NCBI GenBank assembly: GCA_000752995.2
Contig: LM994636.1
Span: 643,671-694,877, forward strand
Direction of reading: 5' to 3'
DNA from: Haemophilus massiliensis
GTDB lineage: Bacteria; Pseudomonadota; Gammaproteobacteria; Enterobacterales; Pasteurellaceae
DNA length: 51,207 nt
Part shown: one piece after another, positions 35,651-45,432 of the stretch
Numbering within the stretch: position 1 is the first letter of the stretch
How the letters are laid out: each line of letters starts with the position of its first letter
Notes under the pieces: model-generated
The model's input: the letters and a program-made list of their open reading frames with translations, nothing else
Database searches by the model: none
What the model was told of the DNA's origin: nothing
Translations under genes and position numbers: made by a program

Positions 35651-36742
35651 TTAAACATTAAACCGGAAGTGCATAACATCGCCGTCTTGGACGATATAAT
35701 CTTTTCCTTCCAACCGCCATTTGCCCGCTTCTTTGGCGCCGTTTTCGCCTTTATATTGAATAAAATCCCGATAGGCGATGACTTCGGCGCGGATAAAACC
35801 TTTTTCAAAATCGGTGTGGATAACTGCTGCGGCTTTTGGCGCGGTGGCGCCGACGGAAACTGTCCACGCGCGCACTTCTTTCACCCCGGCGGTGAAATAG
35901 GTTTGCAGATTCAACAGCGCATATCCGGCGCGAATCACACGGTTCAAGCCCGGTTCTTCAATGCCTAAATCTTGCAGGAAGTCGGTTTTTTCATCGTCGT
36001 CCAGCTCGGCGATTTCGGCTTCAATTGCCGCACATACCGGCACTACTACGGCGCCTTCACGCTCGGCGATTTCACGCACGCGATCCAGATACGGATTGTT
36101 TTCAAAACCGTCCTCGTTGACATTGGCGATATACATGGTCGGTTTTAGGGTCAGGAAATTGTAGCTTTTAATCGCCTGTAATTCCTCTTTATCCAGCCCG
36201 ATGGAACGAATCATGCCAGCATTTTCCAATACCGGCAGAATTTTTTCCATGATCGCAAGCTCGAATTTCGCCTCTTTATCACTGCCCTTGGCGCGTTTTT
36301 GCAAGCGTTGGATAGCGCGTTCGCAGCTGTCCAAATCCGCCAATGCCAGTTCGGTATTAATGGTGTCAATATCTTCCGCCGGATCGATTTTGCCCGCGAC
36401 ATGTACGATATCGTCATTTTCAAAACAGCGTACCACATGGCCGATAGCGTCCGTTTCGCGGATATTGGCTAAGAATTTATTGCCCAGTCCCTCGCCTTTA
36501 CTGGCGCCGGCGACTAAGCCTGCAATATCGACGAATTCCATCGTGGTCGGCAAAACGCGCTCAGGTTTTACGATATCCGCCAGCGCGTCTAAACGTGAAT
36601 CCGGCATCGGCACAACACCGGTATTCGGTTCGATCGTGCAAAACGGGTAGTTCGCCGCTTCAATACCGGCTTTGGTCAACGCATTAAAAAGGGTTGATTT
36701 GCCTACATTCGGTAAGCCTACGATACCGCATTTAAATCCCAT
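35651..36742 (-). CDS. ychF: YchF, ribosome-associated OLA1-family ATPase
   Basis: YchF is an Obg-related P-loop protein that prefers ATP and binds ribosomes, with a role in stress and translation control. The 363-residue protein has the usual length: G1 [15 protein letters not shown] near the start, an [12 protein letters not shown] switch region, the G3 [17 protein letters not shown], a coiled-coil insert (about 130-200), and a C-terminal TGS domain from about 278 ([17 protein letters not shown]) to [11 protein letters not shown]. It lies 22 bp behind pth, the conserved pth-ychF operon. Confidence 0.97.
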   Translation of the reverse strand: MGFKCGIVGLPNVGKSTLFNALTKAGIEAANYPFCTIEPNTGVVPMPDSRLDALADIVKPERVLPTTMEFVDIAGLVAGASKGEGLGNKFLANIRETDAIGHVVRCFENDDIVHVAGKIDPAEDIDTINTELALADLDSCERAIQRLQKRAKGSDKEAKFELAIMEKILPVLENAGMIRSIGLDKEELQAIKSYNFLTLKPTMYIANVNEDGFENNPYLDRVREIAEREGAVVVPVCAAIEAEIAELDDDEKTDFLQDLGIEEPGLNRVIRAGYALLNLQTYFTAGVKEVRAWTVSVGATAPKAAAVIHTDFEKGFIRAEVIAYRDFIQYKGENGAKEAGKWRLEGKDYIVQDGDVMHFRFNV

Positions 36743-36764
36743 AATATTTTCCTTTCATTTTTAT

Positions 36765-37349
36765 TTATGCTTTAAAACTGTTTAATCGGTTGGTGGCTTT
36801 AGTGATGCCTTCGCGCATTAAAATACCCACACAGAGTGCAGCTTCGTCTAAGACTTTGTCGATAAGCAGCCGATCTGCTGGCGCGGGTTTGCTCAGTACA
36901 TAAGCGGAAACCAAATTTTTGTCGCCCGGATGACCGATGCCGATTCTTAACCGATAGAAATTTTTATTGTTACCGAGCTGGGCGATGCTGTCGCGCAAGC
37001 CGTTATGCCCGCCATGTCCGCCGCCCAATTTGATTTTAGCCACACCCGGCGGTAAATCCAGTTCATCGTGAATAATCAGGATCTCCTCCGGTTTAATTCG
37101 ATAAAATGTCGCCACTGCGCCCACCGCTTTGCCGCTGAGATTCATAAAGGTCGAAGGCACTAAAAACCGCACTTCCTGTCCGTCGATAAGGGCGCGTGCG
37201 GTTTTGCCGAAGAATTTATTATCTTCTTTTAAGCTGAAATTAAATTGTCGCGCTAAGCGGTCAATCAGCCATTCGCCGGCGTTATGGCGGGTCTCGGCGT
37301 ATTTATTGCCCGGGTTGCCCAGCCCGACAATTAATTTGATTTCTGACAT
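36765..37349 (-). CDS. pth: Peptidyl-tRNA hydrolase
   Basis: Pth frees tRNA from peptidyl-tRNAs that drop off ribosomes. It has 194 residues, the same as E. coli. The N-terminus is [22 protein letters not shown], with catalytic His at 22 and conserved Asn near 12. The family segments [26 protein letters not shown] and [11 protein letters not shown] are present. The frame stays open for 39 codons upstream, but the ATG ending at 37349 gives the family start [13 protein letters not shown] lies in the gene. First gene of pth-ychF. Confidence 0.97.
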   Translation of the reverse strand: MSEIKLIVGLGNPGNKYAETRHNAGEWLIDRLARQFNFSLKEDNKFFGKTARALIDGQEVRFLVPSTFMNLSGKAVGAVATFYRIKPEEILIIHDELDLPPGVAKIKLGGGHGGHNGLRDSIAQLGNNKNFYRLRIGIGHPGDKNLVSAYVLSKPAPADRLLIDKVLDEAALCVGILMREGITKATNRLNSFKA

Positions 37350-37531
37350 CAGTCTGCTTCCATAAGCTGAAAATAGTGGGGTATTGTAGCGGAAAAAGGC
37401 GGGCGGCTCTAGTCCCTTTCCGACAAATGATATTTCCAACGCATGTACGGATACGTTGATTAACACGCCGGATTTGACCGGGTTTTAATCAGACAATGCA
37501 TGCTTGCGATCGGCATTTCGTTGATTAAAGG

Positions 37532-37948
37532 TTATAACGCCAGTACCAGGACACCGGATAAAATCAGTATCGAACCGATAATCAGCTTGCTGCTGAGCGG
37601 TTCGCCTAACAGGACGACGCCTAGAATAATGGCGATTACCACGCTAAGTTTATCAATCGGTGCCACCCAGGATGCGGGCGCCAGTTGCAGCGCGCGGTAA
37701 TAACACAGCCAAGATAAGCCGGTGGCAACGCCGGACAGCAGTAAAAATGTCATCGGGCGGGTAGCGATATGCTGCGGTAGCTGCCACTCATTGCGCATGG
37801 TGACAATGCCGCCGGCAACGAATAACACGACGATGGTGCGGATAAAAGTTGCCAGATTACTGTTCATTCCCTCTACCCCGAGTTTGCCGAAAATCGCGGT
37901 AAGACCGGCAAAGAACGCCGAGCCGACCGCAAACCATAACCAATTCAT
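37532..37948 (-). CDS. Small EamA/DMT-family membrane protein
   Basis: This 138-residue protein has four or five predicted helices and a single EamA domain. Most DMT proteins of about 300 residues carry two such domains, so this is a half-size member that would act as a dimer. The conserved end is GEPLSSKLIIGSILILSGVLVL. The start follows AAGGAAAA. The substrate is unknown. It is divergent from ratA and lies about 180 bp upstream of pth on the same strand. Confidence 0.75.
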   Translation of the reverse strand: MNWLWFAVGSAFFAGLTAIFGKLGVEGMNSNLATFIRTIVVLFVAGGIVTMRNEWQLPQHIATRPMTFLLLSGVATGLSWLCYYRALQLAPASWVAPIDKLSVVIAIILGVVLLGEPLSSKLIIGSILILSGVLVLAL

Positions 37949-38024
37949 AAGTTTTCCTTATTTTTGTGACCGTACTTTTTCGCTATAATAGCAGAGTTTT
38001 TTTAACTGTATAATAGCGATTGCC

Positions 38025-38456
38025 ATGCCACGTGTGAATCAAAGTGCGCTGGTGCCTTATAGTGCCGCGCAAATGTATGCTTTAGTCAATGATTACGAAC
38101 GCTATCCGGAATTCCTGCCGGGCTGCATTGCCGCCCGCACCGTCACGCCGAATCCGCAGGAACTGACAGCGGAACTTACCATCAGCAAAGCGGGGATCAG
38201 TCAGCGTTTTACCACCTGCAATCGGATGACGCCGAACCGCGATATTAGTATGCGTTTGGTGGAAGGGCCGTTTCGTTTTTTGCACGGTCAATGGATCTTT
38301 GAGGAACTTGATGAACAATGCTGTCAAATTTCTCTACATTTAGAATTTGAGTTTGCTAATCCGATTATTGCACTGGCGTTCGGACGCATTTTCACCCATT
38401 TAACGGGCAAAATGGTGGATGCGTTCAAACAACGGGCGAAAGCGATCTACCAATAA
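38025..38456 (+). CDS. ratA: RatA / Coq10-type START-domain protein
   Basis: This 143-residue START-like protein belongs to the family described as RatA toxin (blocks 70S assembly) and also as a Coq10-like ubiquinone-binding protein. Conserved features are [24 protein letters not shown] near the N-terminus and [16 protein letters not shown] near the C-terminus. It leads an apparent operon ratA-ratB-roxA-xseA with short gaps or overlaps. TATAAT boxes at 37984-37989 and 38009-38014 lie upstream; the first leaves room for a leader. Both functional labels come from homologues. Confidence 0.88.
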   Translation: MPRVNQSALVPYSAAQMYALVNDYERYPEFLPGCIAARTVTPNPQELTAELTISKAGISQRFTTCNRMTPNRDISMRLVEGPFRFLHGQWIFEELDEQCCQISLHLEFEFANPIIALAFGRIFTHLTGKMVDAFKQRAKAIYQ

Positions 38457-38466
38457 GGAGCTTGTG

Positions 38467-38829
38467 ATGTCACAGATAAACATTGAAATCGCCTATGCCT
38501 TTCCCGATCATTATTATTTAAAACGTTTTCAGGTGGATGCGGGCACCAGCGTGCAGACGGCTATTTTACAATCCGGTGTGTTGCAGCAATTTACCGAAAT
38601 TGATTTGCGTGAAAATAAGGTCGGGATTTTCAGTCGCCCGGCAAAGCTGACCGATCCGCTGCAAGACGGCGATCGGATTGAAATTTATCGTCCGTTGTTG
38701 GCTGATCCGAAAGATATTCGCCGTAAGCGGGCGGAACAGCAGCAACAAGCGCAGCAGGCGCGGAAGCAAGCGGAAAAACTGGCGACAAAAGCTGCCAAAG
38801 CGGCGCAAAAGGAGGCGCAAAATGACTAA
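38467..38829 (+). CDS. ratB: RatB/RnfH-family ubiquitin-like protein
   Basis: This 120-residue protein of the RnfH/RatB (UPF0125) family has a beta-grasp fold at residues 1-85 ([36 protein letters not shown]). A highly charged Ala/Gln/Lys-rich coiled tail follows, with repeated [22 protein letters not shown] runs. The function is unknown despite its usual pairing with RatA. The start at 38467 is chosen for AAGGAG 8 bases before it; an upstream in-frame ATG lies inside ratA. It overlaps roxA by eight bases. Confidence 0.87.
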   Translation: MSQINIEIAYAFPDHYYLKRFQVDAGTSVQTAILQSGVLQQFTEIDLRENKVGIFSRPAKLTDPLQDGDRIEIYRPLLADPKDIRRKRAEQQQQAQQARKQAEKLATKAAKAAQKEAQND

Positions 38830-40036
38830 TTTCTGTTTACCCGAATCCATTACGCCGGCAATCTTTTTGCGCGATTACTGGCAGAAAAAACCGCTGCTGA
38901 TCCGTAACGGATTGCCGCAGATTGTCGGTCAGTTTGAACCGCAGGATATTATTGAACTAGCACGCAGCGAGGATGTCACCGCCCGTTTGCTTAAGCAGTA
39001 TGGCGAAGATAATTGGACGCTGACGCTCAGCCCGCTGGCGGAGGCGGATTTTGCCGAGCTGCCGCCGCAGTGGAGCGTACTGGTGCAGAATATGGAACAG
39101 TGGTCAACGGAATTGGGGCAGCTTTGGCAGGCGTTCGGTTTTATCCCGCAATGGCAGCGCGACGATATTATGGTCTCTTACGCGCCACGAGGCGGTTCAG
39201 TCGGCAAACATTACGATGAATATGATGTTTTTTTAGTGCAAGGCTATGGTCATCGGCGCTGGCAGCTGGGCAAATGGTGCGCTCCCGATACCGAGTTTAA
39301 GCCGAATCAGCCGATCCGTATTTTTGACGATATGGGCGAGTTGGTACTGGATGAAGTAATGGCTCCGGGGGATGTGCTATATATTCCGTCGCGTTTATCT
39401 CATTACGGAGTGGCGCAGGATGATTGTCTGACCTTTTCTTTCGGACTGCGCTATCCGAACCTGACGGACTTATTGGAAAACCTCAATAAAAGATTGGTTC
39501 AGCAACATTCCGATATTGATTTGAGCGAGTTTGCGATCCCGCTACGTTTGCGCCCGTCGGTGCAGCAATGCGGCGAACTTGAGCCGACAATGGTGGCGGA
39601 AATGAAACGACAACTGTTGGCAGCGTTGGCGGATTCGCCGCAGTTTGATCGTCTGTTCCAACAGGCTGTCGCCATGGCGGTCAGTACGCGTCGCTATGAA
39701 TTGCTGCCGACTGAAGAAATGTTCGAGCCGGAACAAGTGCGGTCATTTTTAGCGCAGGAAAACGGCGTACTGGTACAGGATAACAACTGTAAACTGATTT
39801 ATACGCAGCAACCGCTACGGGTTTATGCCAACGGCGAATGGCTGGATGAACTCAGTCCGTTGGAGGCGCAGATTTTAAAACGGCTGGCGGACGGCGTCCG
39901 CCTTACTTGGCAAGATATTTTGGCACTGGCGACACAAACACAGGAAAAAACGCAAGAAAAAGAGACCGCACTTGTATTACTGACGGATAGCATTTGTAAC
40001 TGGCTGGATGACGGCTGGGTGTTATTGGACGATTAA
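38822..40036 (+). CDS. roxA: RoxA-type ribosomal protein uL16 arginine hydroxylase (JmjC)
   Basis: This Fe(II)/2-oxoglutarate oxygenase should hydroxylate an arginine of ribosomal protein L16 (uL16), as E. coli YcfD/RoxA does. It has 404 residues, somewhat longer than E. coli RoxA. The cupin iron triad is visible: H130-Y-D132 in GKHYDEYD and distal His194 in RLSHYG. A dimerisation region and a C-terminal winged-helix-like domain ([15 protein letters not shown]) follow. The open frame extends 48 codons upstream through ratB; the ATG at 38822 gives the family start. It needs oxygen, so it should be silent when the hydrogenlyase works. Confidence 0.92.
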   Translation: MTNFCLPESITPAIFLRDYWQKKPLLIRNGLPQIVGQFEPQDIIELARSEDVTARLLKQYGEDNWTLTLSPLAEADFAELPPQWSVLVQNMEQWSTELGQLWQAFGFIPQWQRDDIMVSYAPRGGSVGKHYDEYDVFLVQGYGHRRWQLGKWCAPDTEFKPNQPIRIFDDMGELVLDEVMAPGDVLYIPSRLSHYGVAQDDCLTFSFGLRYPNLTDLLENLNKRLVQQHSDIDLSEFAIPLRLRPSVQQCGELEPTMVAEMKRQLLAALADSPQFDRLFQQAVAMAVSTRRYELLPTEEMFEPEQVRSFLAQENGVLVQDNNCKLIYTQQPLRVYANGEWLDELSPLEAQILKRLADGVRLTWQDILALATQTQEKTQEKETALVLLTDSICNWLDDGWVLLDD

Positions 40037-40038
40037 TA

Positions 40039-41376
40039 ATGAACGAAGCAAATATTTATTCCGTTTCACAGCTGAATCAGTCGGTACGTCAATTGTTGGA
40101 AGGGCAGCTCGGGTTAGTTTGGTTAAGCGGTGAAATTTCCAATTTCAGCCAGCCGGTATCCGGTCACTGGTACCTTACTCTAAAAGATGAAAACGCACAG
40201 GTGCGTTGTGCCATGTTTCGGATGAAAAATCTGCGTGTAACGTTTCGTCCGCAAAACGGCATGCAGGTGCTGGTACGGGCGAATGTGAGTTTATACGAAC
40301 CGCGCGGTGATTATCAGCTGATAATCGACAGCATGCACCCTGCCGGTGAGGGCTTGCTGCAACAGCAGTTTGACGCACTGAAAATGAAACTGGCGGCGGA
40401 AGGTTTGTTTGCGCAGAATCTGAAAAAAAATCTACCGCACTTTTGTCGTGCTGTCGGCATCGTTACTTCATCCACCGGAGCCGCATTGCAGGATATTCTG
40501 CATATTTTGCAGCGTCGTGATCCGGGCTTGCGCGTGGTGATTTATCCCACCGCGGTGCAAGGTAAAGAAGCAACGGCGGAAATTGTGCGCACCATTGAGC
40601 TGGCAAATCAACGGCGGGAAGTAGATGTATTGATTGTCGGACGTGGCGGCGGATCGCTGGAGGATTTATGGTGCTTTAATGAAGAAGCGGTGGCGCGGGC
40701 GATTTTTCATTCTGCGCTGCCGGTAATCAGTGCCGTCGGACATGAAACCGATGTGACGATTGCCGATTTTGTCGCTGATTTGCGCGCCCCGACACCTTCC
40801 GCCGCGGCCGAACTGGTGAGCCGCGATCAACAGGAATTACAGCGGCGCATTCAGGACAAGCGGCAACGATTGGAAATGGCGTTCGATCGCCTGTTCGGAC
40901 AACAGCGTCAGATATTGGAGCAGCTTTTACTGCGTTTACAACACCAGCATCCGCATACTCGGCTGCAATTGCGCCGGCGTGAAATGCAACAGTGTGAGCA
41001 ACGCCTGCATGCGGCAATCATACGTTTGATGGAAAAAAAATGCCATTATCTGACCGCACTTTGCGAGCGCTTGGATAACAATCCGCTGCCTTACCGGTTA
41101 CGGCAACGGCATCAGGATATTGCTCAGCTACAGGTGCGGTTGAATCTGGCGGCGGAAAAACATCTTGCTCGGAACCGGCATCGGATTGCTGCATTATGCG
41201 GTAAATTGGATGGGCTTAGCCCGCTGAAAGTGCTGGCGCGCGGTTATTCTATCGCCTATAACGCACAGGGCGTTGCCGTTACCCATGCCGTACAGGTGAC
41301 TATCGGCGAACTTCTTACTACTCGCCTGCAACAAGGCAGCGTGCAAAGCCGGGTGGAAGCGGTTAGCGATAAATAG
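40039..41376 (+). CDS. xseA: Exodeoxyribonuclease VII large subunit
   Basis: XseA is the catalytic subunit of ExoVII, which cuts single-stranded DNA from both ends with XseB. It has 445 residues. An N-terminal OB-fold (about 1-105) includes [22 protein letters not shown]. The nuclease domain follows, with [33 protein letters not shown] and [30 protein letters not shown] long coiled coil comes next, and the C-terminal segment [13 protein letters not shown]. Two bases after roxA. USS copies at 40434 and 41053. Confidence 0.97.
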   Translation: MNEANIYSVSQLNQSVRQLLEGQLGLVWLSGEISNFSQPVSGHWYLTLKDENAQVRCAMFRMKNLRVTFRPQNGMQVLVRANVSLYEPRGDYQLIIDSMHPAGEGLLQQQFDALKMKLAAEGLFAQNLKKNLPHFCRAVGIVTSSTGAALQDILHILQRRDPGLRVVIYPTAVQGKEATAEIVRTIELANQRREVDVLIVGRGGGSLEDLWCFNEEAVARAIFHSALPVISAVGHETDVTIADFVADLRAPTPSAAAELVSRDQQELQRRIQDKRQRLEMAFDRLFGQQRQILEQLLLRLQHQHPHTRLQLRRREMQQCEQRLHAAIIRLMEKKCHYLTALCERLDNNPLPYRLRQRHQDIAQLQVRLNLAAEKHLARNRHRIAALCGKLDGLSPLKVLARGYSIAYNAQGVAVTHAVQVTIGELLTTRLQQGSVQSRVEAVSDK

Positions 41377-41384
41377 GCATAAAA

Positions 41385-41418
41385 AAGTGCGGTCAAAAAT
41401 CGGCGTTTTTCCGCACTT
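41385..41418. terminator. Bidirectional USS terminator between xseA and smpB
   Basis: AAGTGCGG and CCGCACTT pair, extended inside by AAAAA/TTTTT. The hairpin sits 8 bp after xseA and 28 bp past the smpB stop, with As on the xseA-proximal side. Confidence 0.7.
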
Positions 41419-41446
41419 GTACGCATTTATTGATCGGACTGCGCCG

Positions 41447-41929
41447 TTAGCCGCGCGCTGCGTTTTTCATAATTCGATCTTTGGTCAGCCGCCATTCACG
41501 CTCTTTAATATCTTCCCGTTTGTCGTGCTGTTTTTTGCCCTTTGCCAAACCGATTTTGACTTTTGCCCAAGCGCCTTTCCAGTATAAGGCAAGGGCGACG
41601 ATGGTGAAACCGTCGCGGTTGGCTTTGCCGAATAAGGACGCCAGTTCGCGCTGGTTCAATAATAATTTGCGAGTACGGGTCGGGTCGCATACTACATGGG
41701 TGGAGGCGACGCTCAACGGCTGAATGCTGGCGCCGAATAAATAGGCTTCCCCGTTTTTAAAAATAATGTAGCTGTCGCTGATATTGGCTTTGCCAGCGCG
41801 CATGGATTTTACTTCCCAGCCTTGCAGAGATAGCCCGGCTTCGATTTCGTCTTCAATAAAATAGTCGTGTCGTGCCCGTTTGTTTAAGGCGATTGTATTT
41901 GAACCGACTTTTGCTTTTTTCTTGGTCAT
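41447..41929 (-). CDS. smpB: SsrA-binding protein SmpB
   Basis: SmpB binds tmRNA and brings it to stalled ribosomes for trans-translation. It has 160 residues, normal length. Key parts are [27 protein letters not shown], the [12 protein letters not shown] segment, [22 protein letters not shown], and the basic tail that inserts into the mRNA channel ([17 protein letters not shown]). The tmRNA gene itself is not in this window. Convergent with xseA, divergent from ubiD. Confidence 0.97.
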   Translation of the reverse strand: MTKKKAKVGSNTIALNKRARHDYFIEDEIEAGLSLQGWEVKSMRAGKANISDSYIIFKNGEAYLFGASIQPLSVASTHVVCDPTRTRKLLLNQRELASLFGKANRDGFTIVALALYWKGAWAKVKIGLAKGKKQHDKREDIKEREWRLTKDRIMKNAARG

Positions 41930-42061
41930 ATTGCCTGCTGATTTCCTGAATTGGATTGGCGCTCATTCTACCGAATATTGGAAAATATAGCAAAAAGGCT
42001 TGCATTGGCGGGTATTCTTTATAACAATGCGGAAATCATTAATCAGGATAATAATAAGCCT

Positions 42062-43537
42062 ATGAAATATAAAAATTTACGCGATTTTCTTGCTTTATTG
42101 GAAGAAAAAGGCGAGCTGAAACGGATTACCCGGGAGATTGATCCTTATCTGGAAATGACGGAAATTTCCGACCGCACTTTGCGTGCCGGCGGCCCGGCGC
42201 TGCTGTTTGAAAACCCGAAAGGTTATCGTATTCCGGTGCTGTGCAATTTGTTCGGTACGCCGAAACGGGTCGCCATGGGCATGGGGCGGGAAGAGGTTTC
42301 CGCACTGCGTGAAGTCGGTCAATTGCTGGCGTTTTTGAAAGAACCGCAGCCGCCGAAAGGGTTTAAGGATTTATGGTCAACCTTGCCACAGTTTAAGCAG
42401 GTATTGAATATGCCGACCAAAGTACTGGGCAGGGCGGATTGCCAGCAGCAAGTGCTAAGCGGCGAGCAGGTGGATTTATATCAGCTGCCGATTATGCAGT
42501 GCTGGAAAGACGATGTGGCGCCGCTGGTAACTTGGGGGCTGACGATCACTCGCGGACCGCATAAAGCGCGTCAGAATTTAGGCATTTACCGCCAGCAGTT
42601 GATCGGTAAAAACAAACTGATTATGCGCTGGCTTTCTCACCGCGGCGGTGCACTGGATTTGCAGGACTGGCAAGCGGCTTACCCCGCTCAACCGTTTCCG
42701 GTGTCGGTGGCGCTGGGCGCCGATCCCGCAACTATTTTGGGGGCGGTGACGCCGGTGCCGGATAATCTGTCGGAATATGCGTTTGCCGGTTTGCTGCGCG
42801 GCAATAAAACCGAAGTGGTAAAATCCATCAGCAATGATCTGGAGGTGCCAGCCGGAGCGGAAATTGTGCTTGAAGGCTATATTGATCCGAACGAAACCGC
42901 GCTTGAAGGCCCATACGGCGATCATACCGGCTATTATAATGAGCAGGAATATTTCCCGGTGTTTACCGTCACCCATATCACCATGCGCAAGGATCCCATT
43001 TATCATTCCACCTATACGGGACGTCCGCCCGATGAACCGGCGGTACTGGGTGAGGCGCTGAATGAAGTGTTTGTTCCAATTTTGCAGAAACAGTTTCCGG
43101 AAATCGTTGATTTTTATCTACCACCGGAAGGCTGCTCTTATCGTCTTGCCGTAGTGACGATCAAAAAACAGTATGCCGGTCATGCCAAGCGGGTAATGAT
43201 GGGAGTGTGGTCGTTTTTGCGCCAGTTTATGTACACCAAGTTTGTGATTGTGTGCGACGACGATATTAATGCGCGCGACTGGAAAGACGTGATTTGGGCG
43301 ATTACCACTCGCAGCGATCCGGCACGTGATTGTACGATTGTCGAGCATACGCCGATTGATTATCTGGATTTCGCCTCGCCGGTTGCAGGATTGGGATCAA
43401 AAATGGGCATTGACGCTACTAATAAATGGCCGGGCGAAACCCAGCGCGAGTGGGGCACACCGATTAAAAAAGATCCGCAGGTGGTGGAAAGAATTGATGC
43501 TATTTGGGATAGTCTGGGGATTTTTCCGCCACGTTGA
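42062..43537 (+). CDS. ubiD: UbiD, 3-octaprenyl-4-hydroxybenzoate decarboxylase
   Basis: UbiD removes the carboxyl group of the ubiquinone precursor using prenylated FMN made by UbiX. It has 491 residues. Family segments include RFDL-like early residues [45 protein letters not shown] with conserved Arg, the [28 protein letters not shown] stretch containing catalytic Glu, and the C-terminal [13 protein letters not shown] frame extension upstream is ignored, since ATG 42062 gives the family N-terminus. Monocistronic. USS at 42171. Confidence 0.95.
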   Translation: MKYKNLRDFLALLEEKGELKRITREIDPYLEMTEISDRTLRAGGPALLFENPKGYRIPVLCNLFGTPKRVAMGMGREEVSALREVGQLLAFLKEPQPPKGFKDLWSTLPQFKQVLNMPTKVLGRADCQQQVLSGEQVDLYQLPIMQCWKDDVAPLVTWGLTITRGPHKARQNLGIYRQQLIGKNKLIMRWLSHRGGALDLQDWQAAYPAQPFPVSVALGADPATILGAVTPVPDNLSEYAFAGLLRGNKTEVVKSISNDLEVPAGAEIVLEGYIDPNETALEGPYGDHTGYYNEQEYFPVFTVTHITMRKDPIYHSTYTGRPPDEPAVLGEALNEVFVPILQKQFPEIVDFYLPPEGCSYRLAVVTIKKQYAGHAKRVMMGVWSFLRQFMYTKFVIVCDDDINARDWKDVIWAITTRSDPARDCTIVEHTPIDYLDFASPVAGLGSKMGIDATNKWPGETQREWGTPIKKDPQVVERIDAIWDSLGIFPPR

Positions 43538-43573
43538 GGCTTAGTATTGGGAGATAAACTTTTGAGGAACAAA

Positions 43574-43753
43574 ATGACAGTGTTTGCCCGATTTGTGTGT
43601 ATCGCGTTTGGTTGTGTGCTGTTAAACGGATGTATCGTTACTTCGGTAGTAGGGTTAGCCGTCGATACGGTCGCCACCGCCGGCAAGGTTGCTGTCAAAA
43701 CCACCGGCGCAGTGGTTGATGCGGTTACGCCGGATAGCGATGATGACGATTGA
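43574..43753 (+). CDS. Small lipoprotein, NF038104-like
   Basis: This 59-residue protein has a type II signal peptide and the lipobox LLNGC; Cys20 would be lipidated. After the cysteine come IVTSVVGLAVDTVATAGKVAVKTTGAVVDAV and an acidic tail ending in DSDDDD. A longer start at 43547 is possible, but the ATG at 43574 has GAGGA 7 bases before it and gives a normal signal peptide. Such small Val/Ala/Thr-rich lipoproteins are common in Haemophilus-type genomes, and the function is unknown. Followed by a strong two-way terminator. Confidence 0.8.
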   Translation: MTVFARFVCIAFGCVLLNGCIVTSVVGLAVDTVATAGKVAVKTTGAVVDAVTPDSDDDD

Positions 43754-43792
43754 TTGAGCCGCAGTATAAATGGTATAAACAGAGCGTAAACG

Positions 43793-43826
43793 AAAAGTGC
43801 GGTGAAATTTCACCGCACTTTTTTAT
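43793..43826. terminator. Two-way terminator made of a perfect inverted USS pair
   Basis: AAAAGTGCGGTGAAA and TTTCACCGCACTTTT pair with almost no loop, followed by T6 on the plus side and A4 on the other. It ends both the lipoprotein gene and arcA, which converge here. Confidence 0.9.
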
Positions 43827-43861
43827 GTTCGCTTTCATGTCCGCTGTTGATGGGAATTATG

Positions 43862-44575
43862 TTAGTCCTCAATATCGCCGCAGAACCGATAACCTTCGCC
43901 GTGAATCGTGGCGATGATTTCCGGCGTGTCGGGATGGTCTTCAAAATGTTTGCGGATGCGGCGGATAGTCACATCGACGGTTCTGTCCTGCGGTTTAAGC
44001 TCACGACCGGTCATCTTTCTTAATAATTCTTCGCGGGTCTGGATTTTGCCGGGATTTTCACAGAAATGCAGCATTGCACGGAATTCGCTGCGCGGCAGTT
44101 TATACTCTTCACCTTCTGGATTAATCAGTGAACGGCTGTTCAGATCCAGTGTCCAGCCGTTAAAACGGTATTGTTCGATATGCTGATTTGCGGTTTTGTG
44201 ATTTTCCTGCATGGTGCGCTGTAATAAATTTCTGGCACGAATAGTTAGCTCACGCGGGTTAAACGGCTTAGTAATATAATCGTCGGCGCCGATTTCCAGA
44301 CCTAAGATTTTATCCACTTCATTGTCTCTGCCGGTTAAAAACATTAAGGCTGTGTCGGTGTGTTCGCGCAGTTCACGAGCGAGCATCAAACCGTTTTTTC
44401 CCGGTAAATTAATGTCCATAATCACAAGGTTAATTCCCTGTGTGGAAAGGATTTTGTGCATTTGCGTGCCGTCACAGGCTTCGAATACGTCGTATCCTTC
44501 CGCTTCAAAGATGCTTTTCAACGTATTTCTGGTAATTGCTTCGTCTTCAACAATTAAAATCTGTGGAGTAGCCAT
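43862..44575 (-). CDS. arcA: ArcA, anoxic redox response regulator
   Basis: ArcA is the OmpR-type response regulator that represses aerobic metabolism when ArcB senses reduced quinones. The 237-residue protein has a receiver domain (1-120) with phosphorylation site Asp54 ([12 protein letters not shown]), the acidic pair in VEDE, and Lys in TKPFNPRE. A winged-helix DNA-binding domain (about 135-237) includes [17 protein letters not shown]. The arcB gene is not here. ArcA is a candidate controller of the fermentative hydrogenlyase island elsewhere in the window; no ArcA box was established by me. Confidence 0.97.
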   Translation of the reverse strand: MATPQILIVEDEAITRNTLKSIFEAEGYDVFEACDGTQMHKILSTQGINLVIMDINLPGKNGLMLARELREHTDTALMFLTGRDNEVDKILGLEIGADDYITKPFNPRELTIRARNLLQRTMQENHKTANQHIEQYRFNGWTLDLNSRSLINPEGEEYKLPRSEFRAMLHFCENPGKIQTREELLRKMTGRELKPQDRTVDVTIRRIRKHFEDHPDTPEIIATIHGEGYRFCGDIED

Positions 44576-44757
44576 TATCGTATTCCTTCCTCGCGAACAT
44601 TCTATATCCGTTTAATGGATTTAAACGGATGATTAACCTCAGGTATTTTAAGTTCGTAATTGTATAATTGCAACATTATTGTAACAAGCGAGAAATATTG
44701 AATTTATTTAATTAACCTCTAATTTTATGATCTATATCATGGATATTGATTTTTAAA

Positions 44758-44788
44758 GCAAAAAAACTCCCTCCGTAAGCGGAGGGAG
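44758..44788 (-). terminator. Terminator of the rpmE2-rpmJ2 operon
   Basis: A perfect 9-bp stem CTCCCTCCG / CGGAGGGAG with a 4-base loop, followed on the minus strand by T7. It begins 35 bp past the rpmJ2 stop codon. Confidence 0.93.
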
Positions 44789-44822
44789 AAATGTTGAGGA
44801 GTGATACCAAAAAATAAAAAAA

Positions 44823-44963
44823 CTATCTTTTTTTCTTGCCGCCTTGACGGGCTTTGAAACGAGGATTCTCTTTGCAAATGACATACACAACACCGTGACG
44901 GCGCACAATTTTGCAACCCGGATGACGGCTTTTAGCGCTTTTTAAAGATGACAATACCTGCAT
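44823..44963 (-). CDS. rpmJ2: Alternative ribosomal protein bL36 (YkgO type, rpmJ2)
   Basis: This 46-residue protein begins [20 protein letters not shown] and ends RQGGKKKR. Length and sequence match the YkgO-type L36 paralogue, not the classic 37-38-residue L36. It keeps Cys17 and Cys30 but lacks the first Cys and final His of the zinc knuckle, so it should not need zinc. It follows rpmE2 by 12 bp, the same order as ykgM-ykgO of E. coli, where the pair is controlled by Zur. Confidence 0.93.
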   Translation of the reverse strand: MQVLSSLKSAKSRHPGCKIVRRHGVVYVICKENPRFKARQGGKKKR

Positions 44964-44975
44964 GTAAATCGCTCC

Positions 44976-45242
44976 TTATTTTGCTTTTAATGAACCGAAA
45001 CGGGCGTAACGGTTGGCAAATTCGCTGGCACGCCCTTCATTGGCGATTTGTCTGGTCTTACCGGTATAAAACGGGTGAGAGGCAGAGGAGGTATCGCACA
45101 TAAATACCGGATATTCTTTACCGTCTTCCCATTTCATCGTGTTGCTGGTGCGCGCGCAGGAGCGGATTAGAAATCCCTGCTTTGCATTGCTGTCATAGAA
45201 TAGCACTGTGCGGTAGTTTTCCGGATGAATGCCTTTTTTCAT
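44976..45242 (-). CDS. rpmE2: Alternative ribosomal protein bL31 type B
   Basis: This 88-residue protein begins [30 protein letters not shown] and ends [13 protein letters not shown], the type B (YkgM) form of L31. It lacks the CxxC zinc motifs of type A L31 (RpmE). Type B replaces the zinc-bound form when zinc is scarce. I searched the 190-bp upstream gap for a Zur palindrome and found none I trust. First gene of rpmE2-rpmJ2, divergent from dsbD. Confidence 0.94.
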   Translation of the reverse strand: MKKGIHPENYRTVLFYDSNAKQGFLIRSCARTSNTMKWEDGKEYPVFMCDTSSASHPFYTGKTRQIANEGRASEFANRYARFGSLKAK

Positions 45243-45432
45243 TGTTTAAAACACCTCTTATTTTGTGACGAAAAATAAATCTGGATCGCATACTACACCA
45301 AATAAAAACAATTATCAAACTTATTTTTTTAAATAAATTAAGTTGTTTTGCCATTGATGATTTTTCCGTCTTGCTGATGATTGTGTTAAAATCTGGCCGA
45401 AATGGTTTTGTTGATAATGATAATGTTTAGCT

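Noticed and set aside
36765..37466. 39-residue extension of Pth
   Set aside because: The extension is not part of the family; ATG at 37349 gives the 194-residue enzyme.
43547..43573. Longer N-terminus for the small lipoprotein
   Set aside because: It would put charged residues before the signal peptide; the inner ATG has a better ribosome-binding site.
45413..45424. Fur box before dsbD (GATAATGATAAT)
   Set aside because: Only two hexamers with no inverted third one; AT-rich context makes chance likely.
45243..45432. Zur palindrome upstream of rpmE2
   Set aside because: Only AT-rich imperfect repeats such as TTATTTTTTTAAATAA were seen, with no match to the known Zur box.
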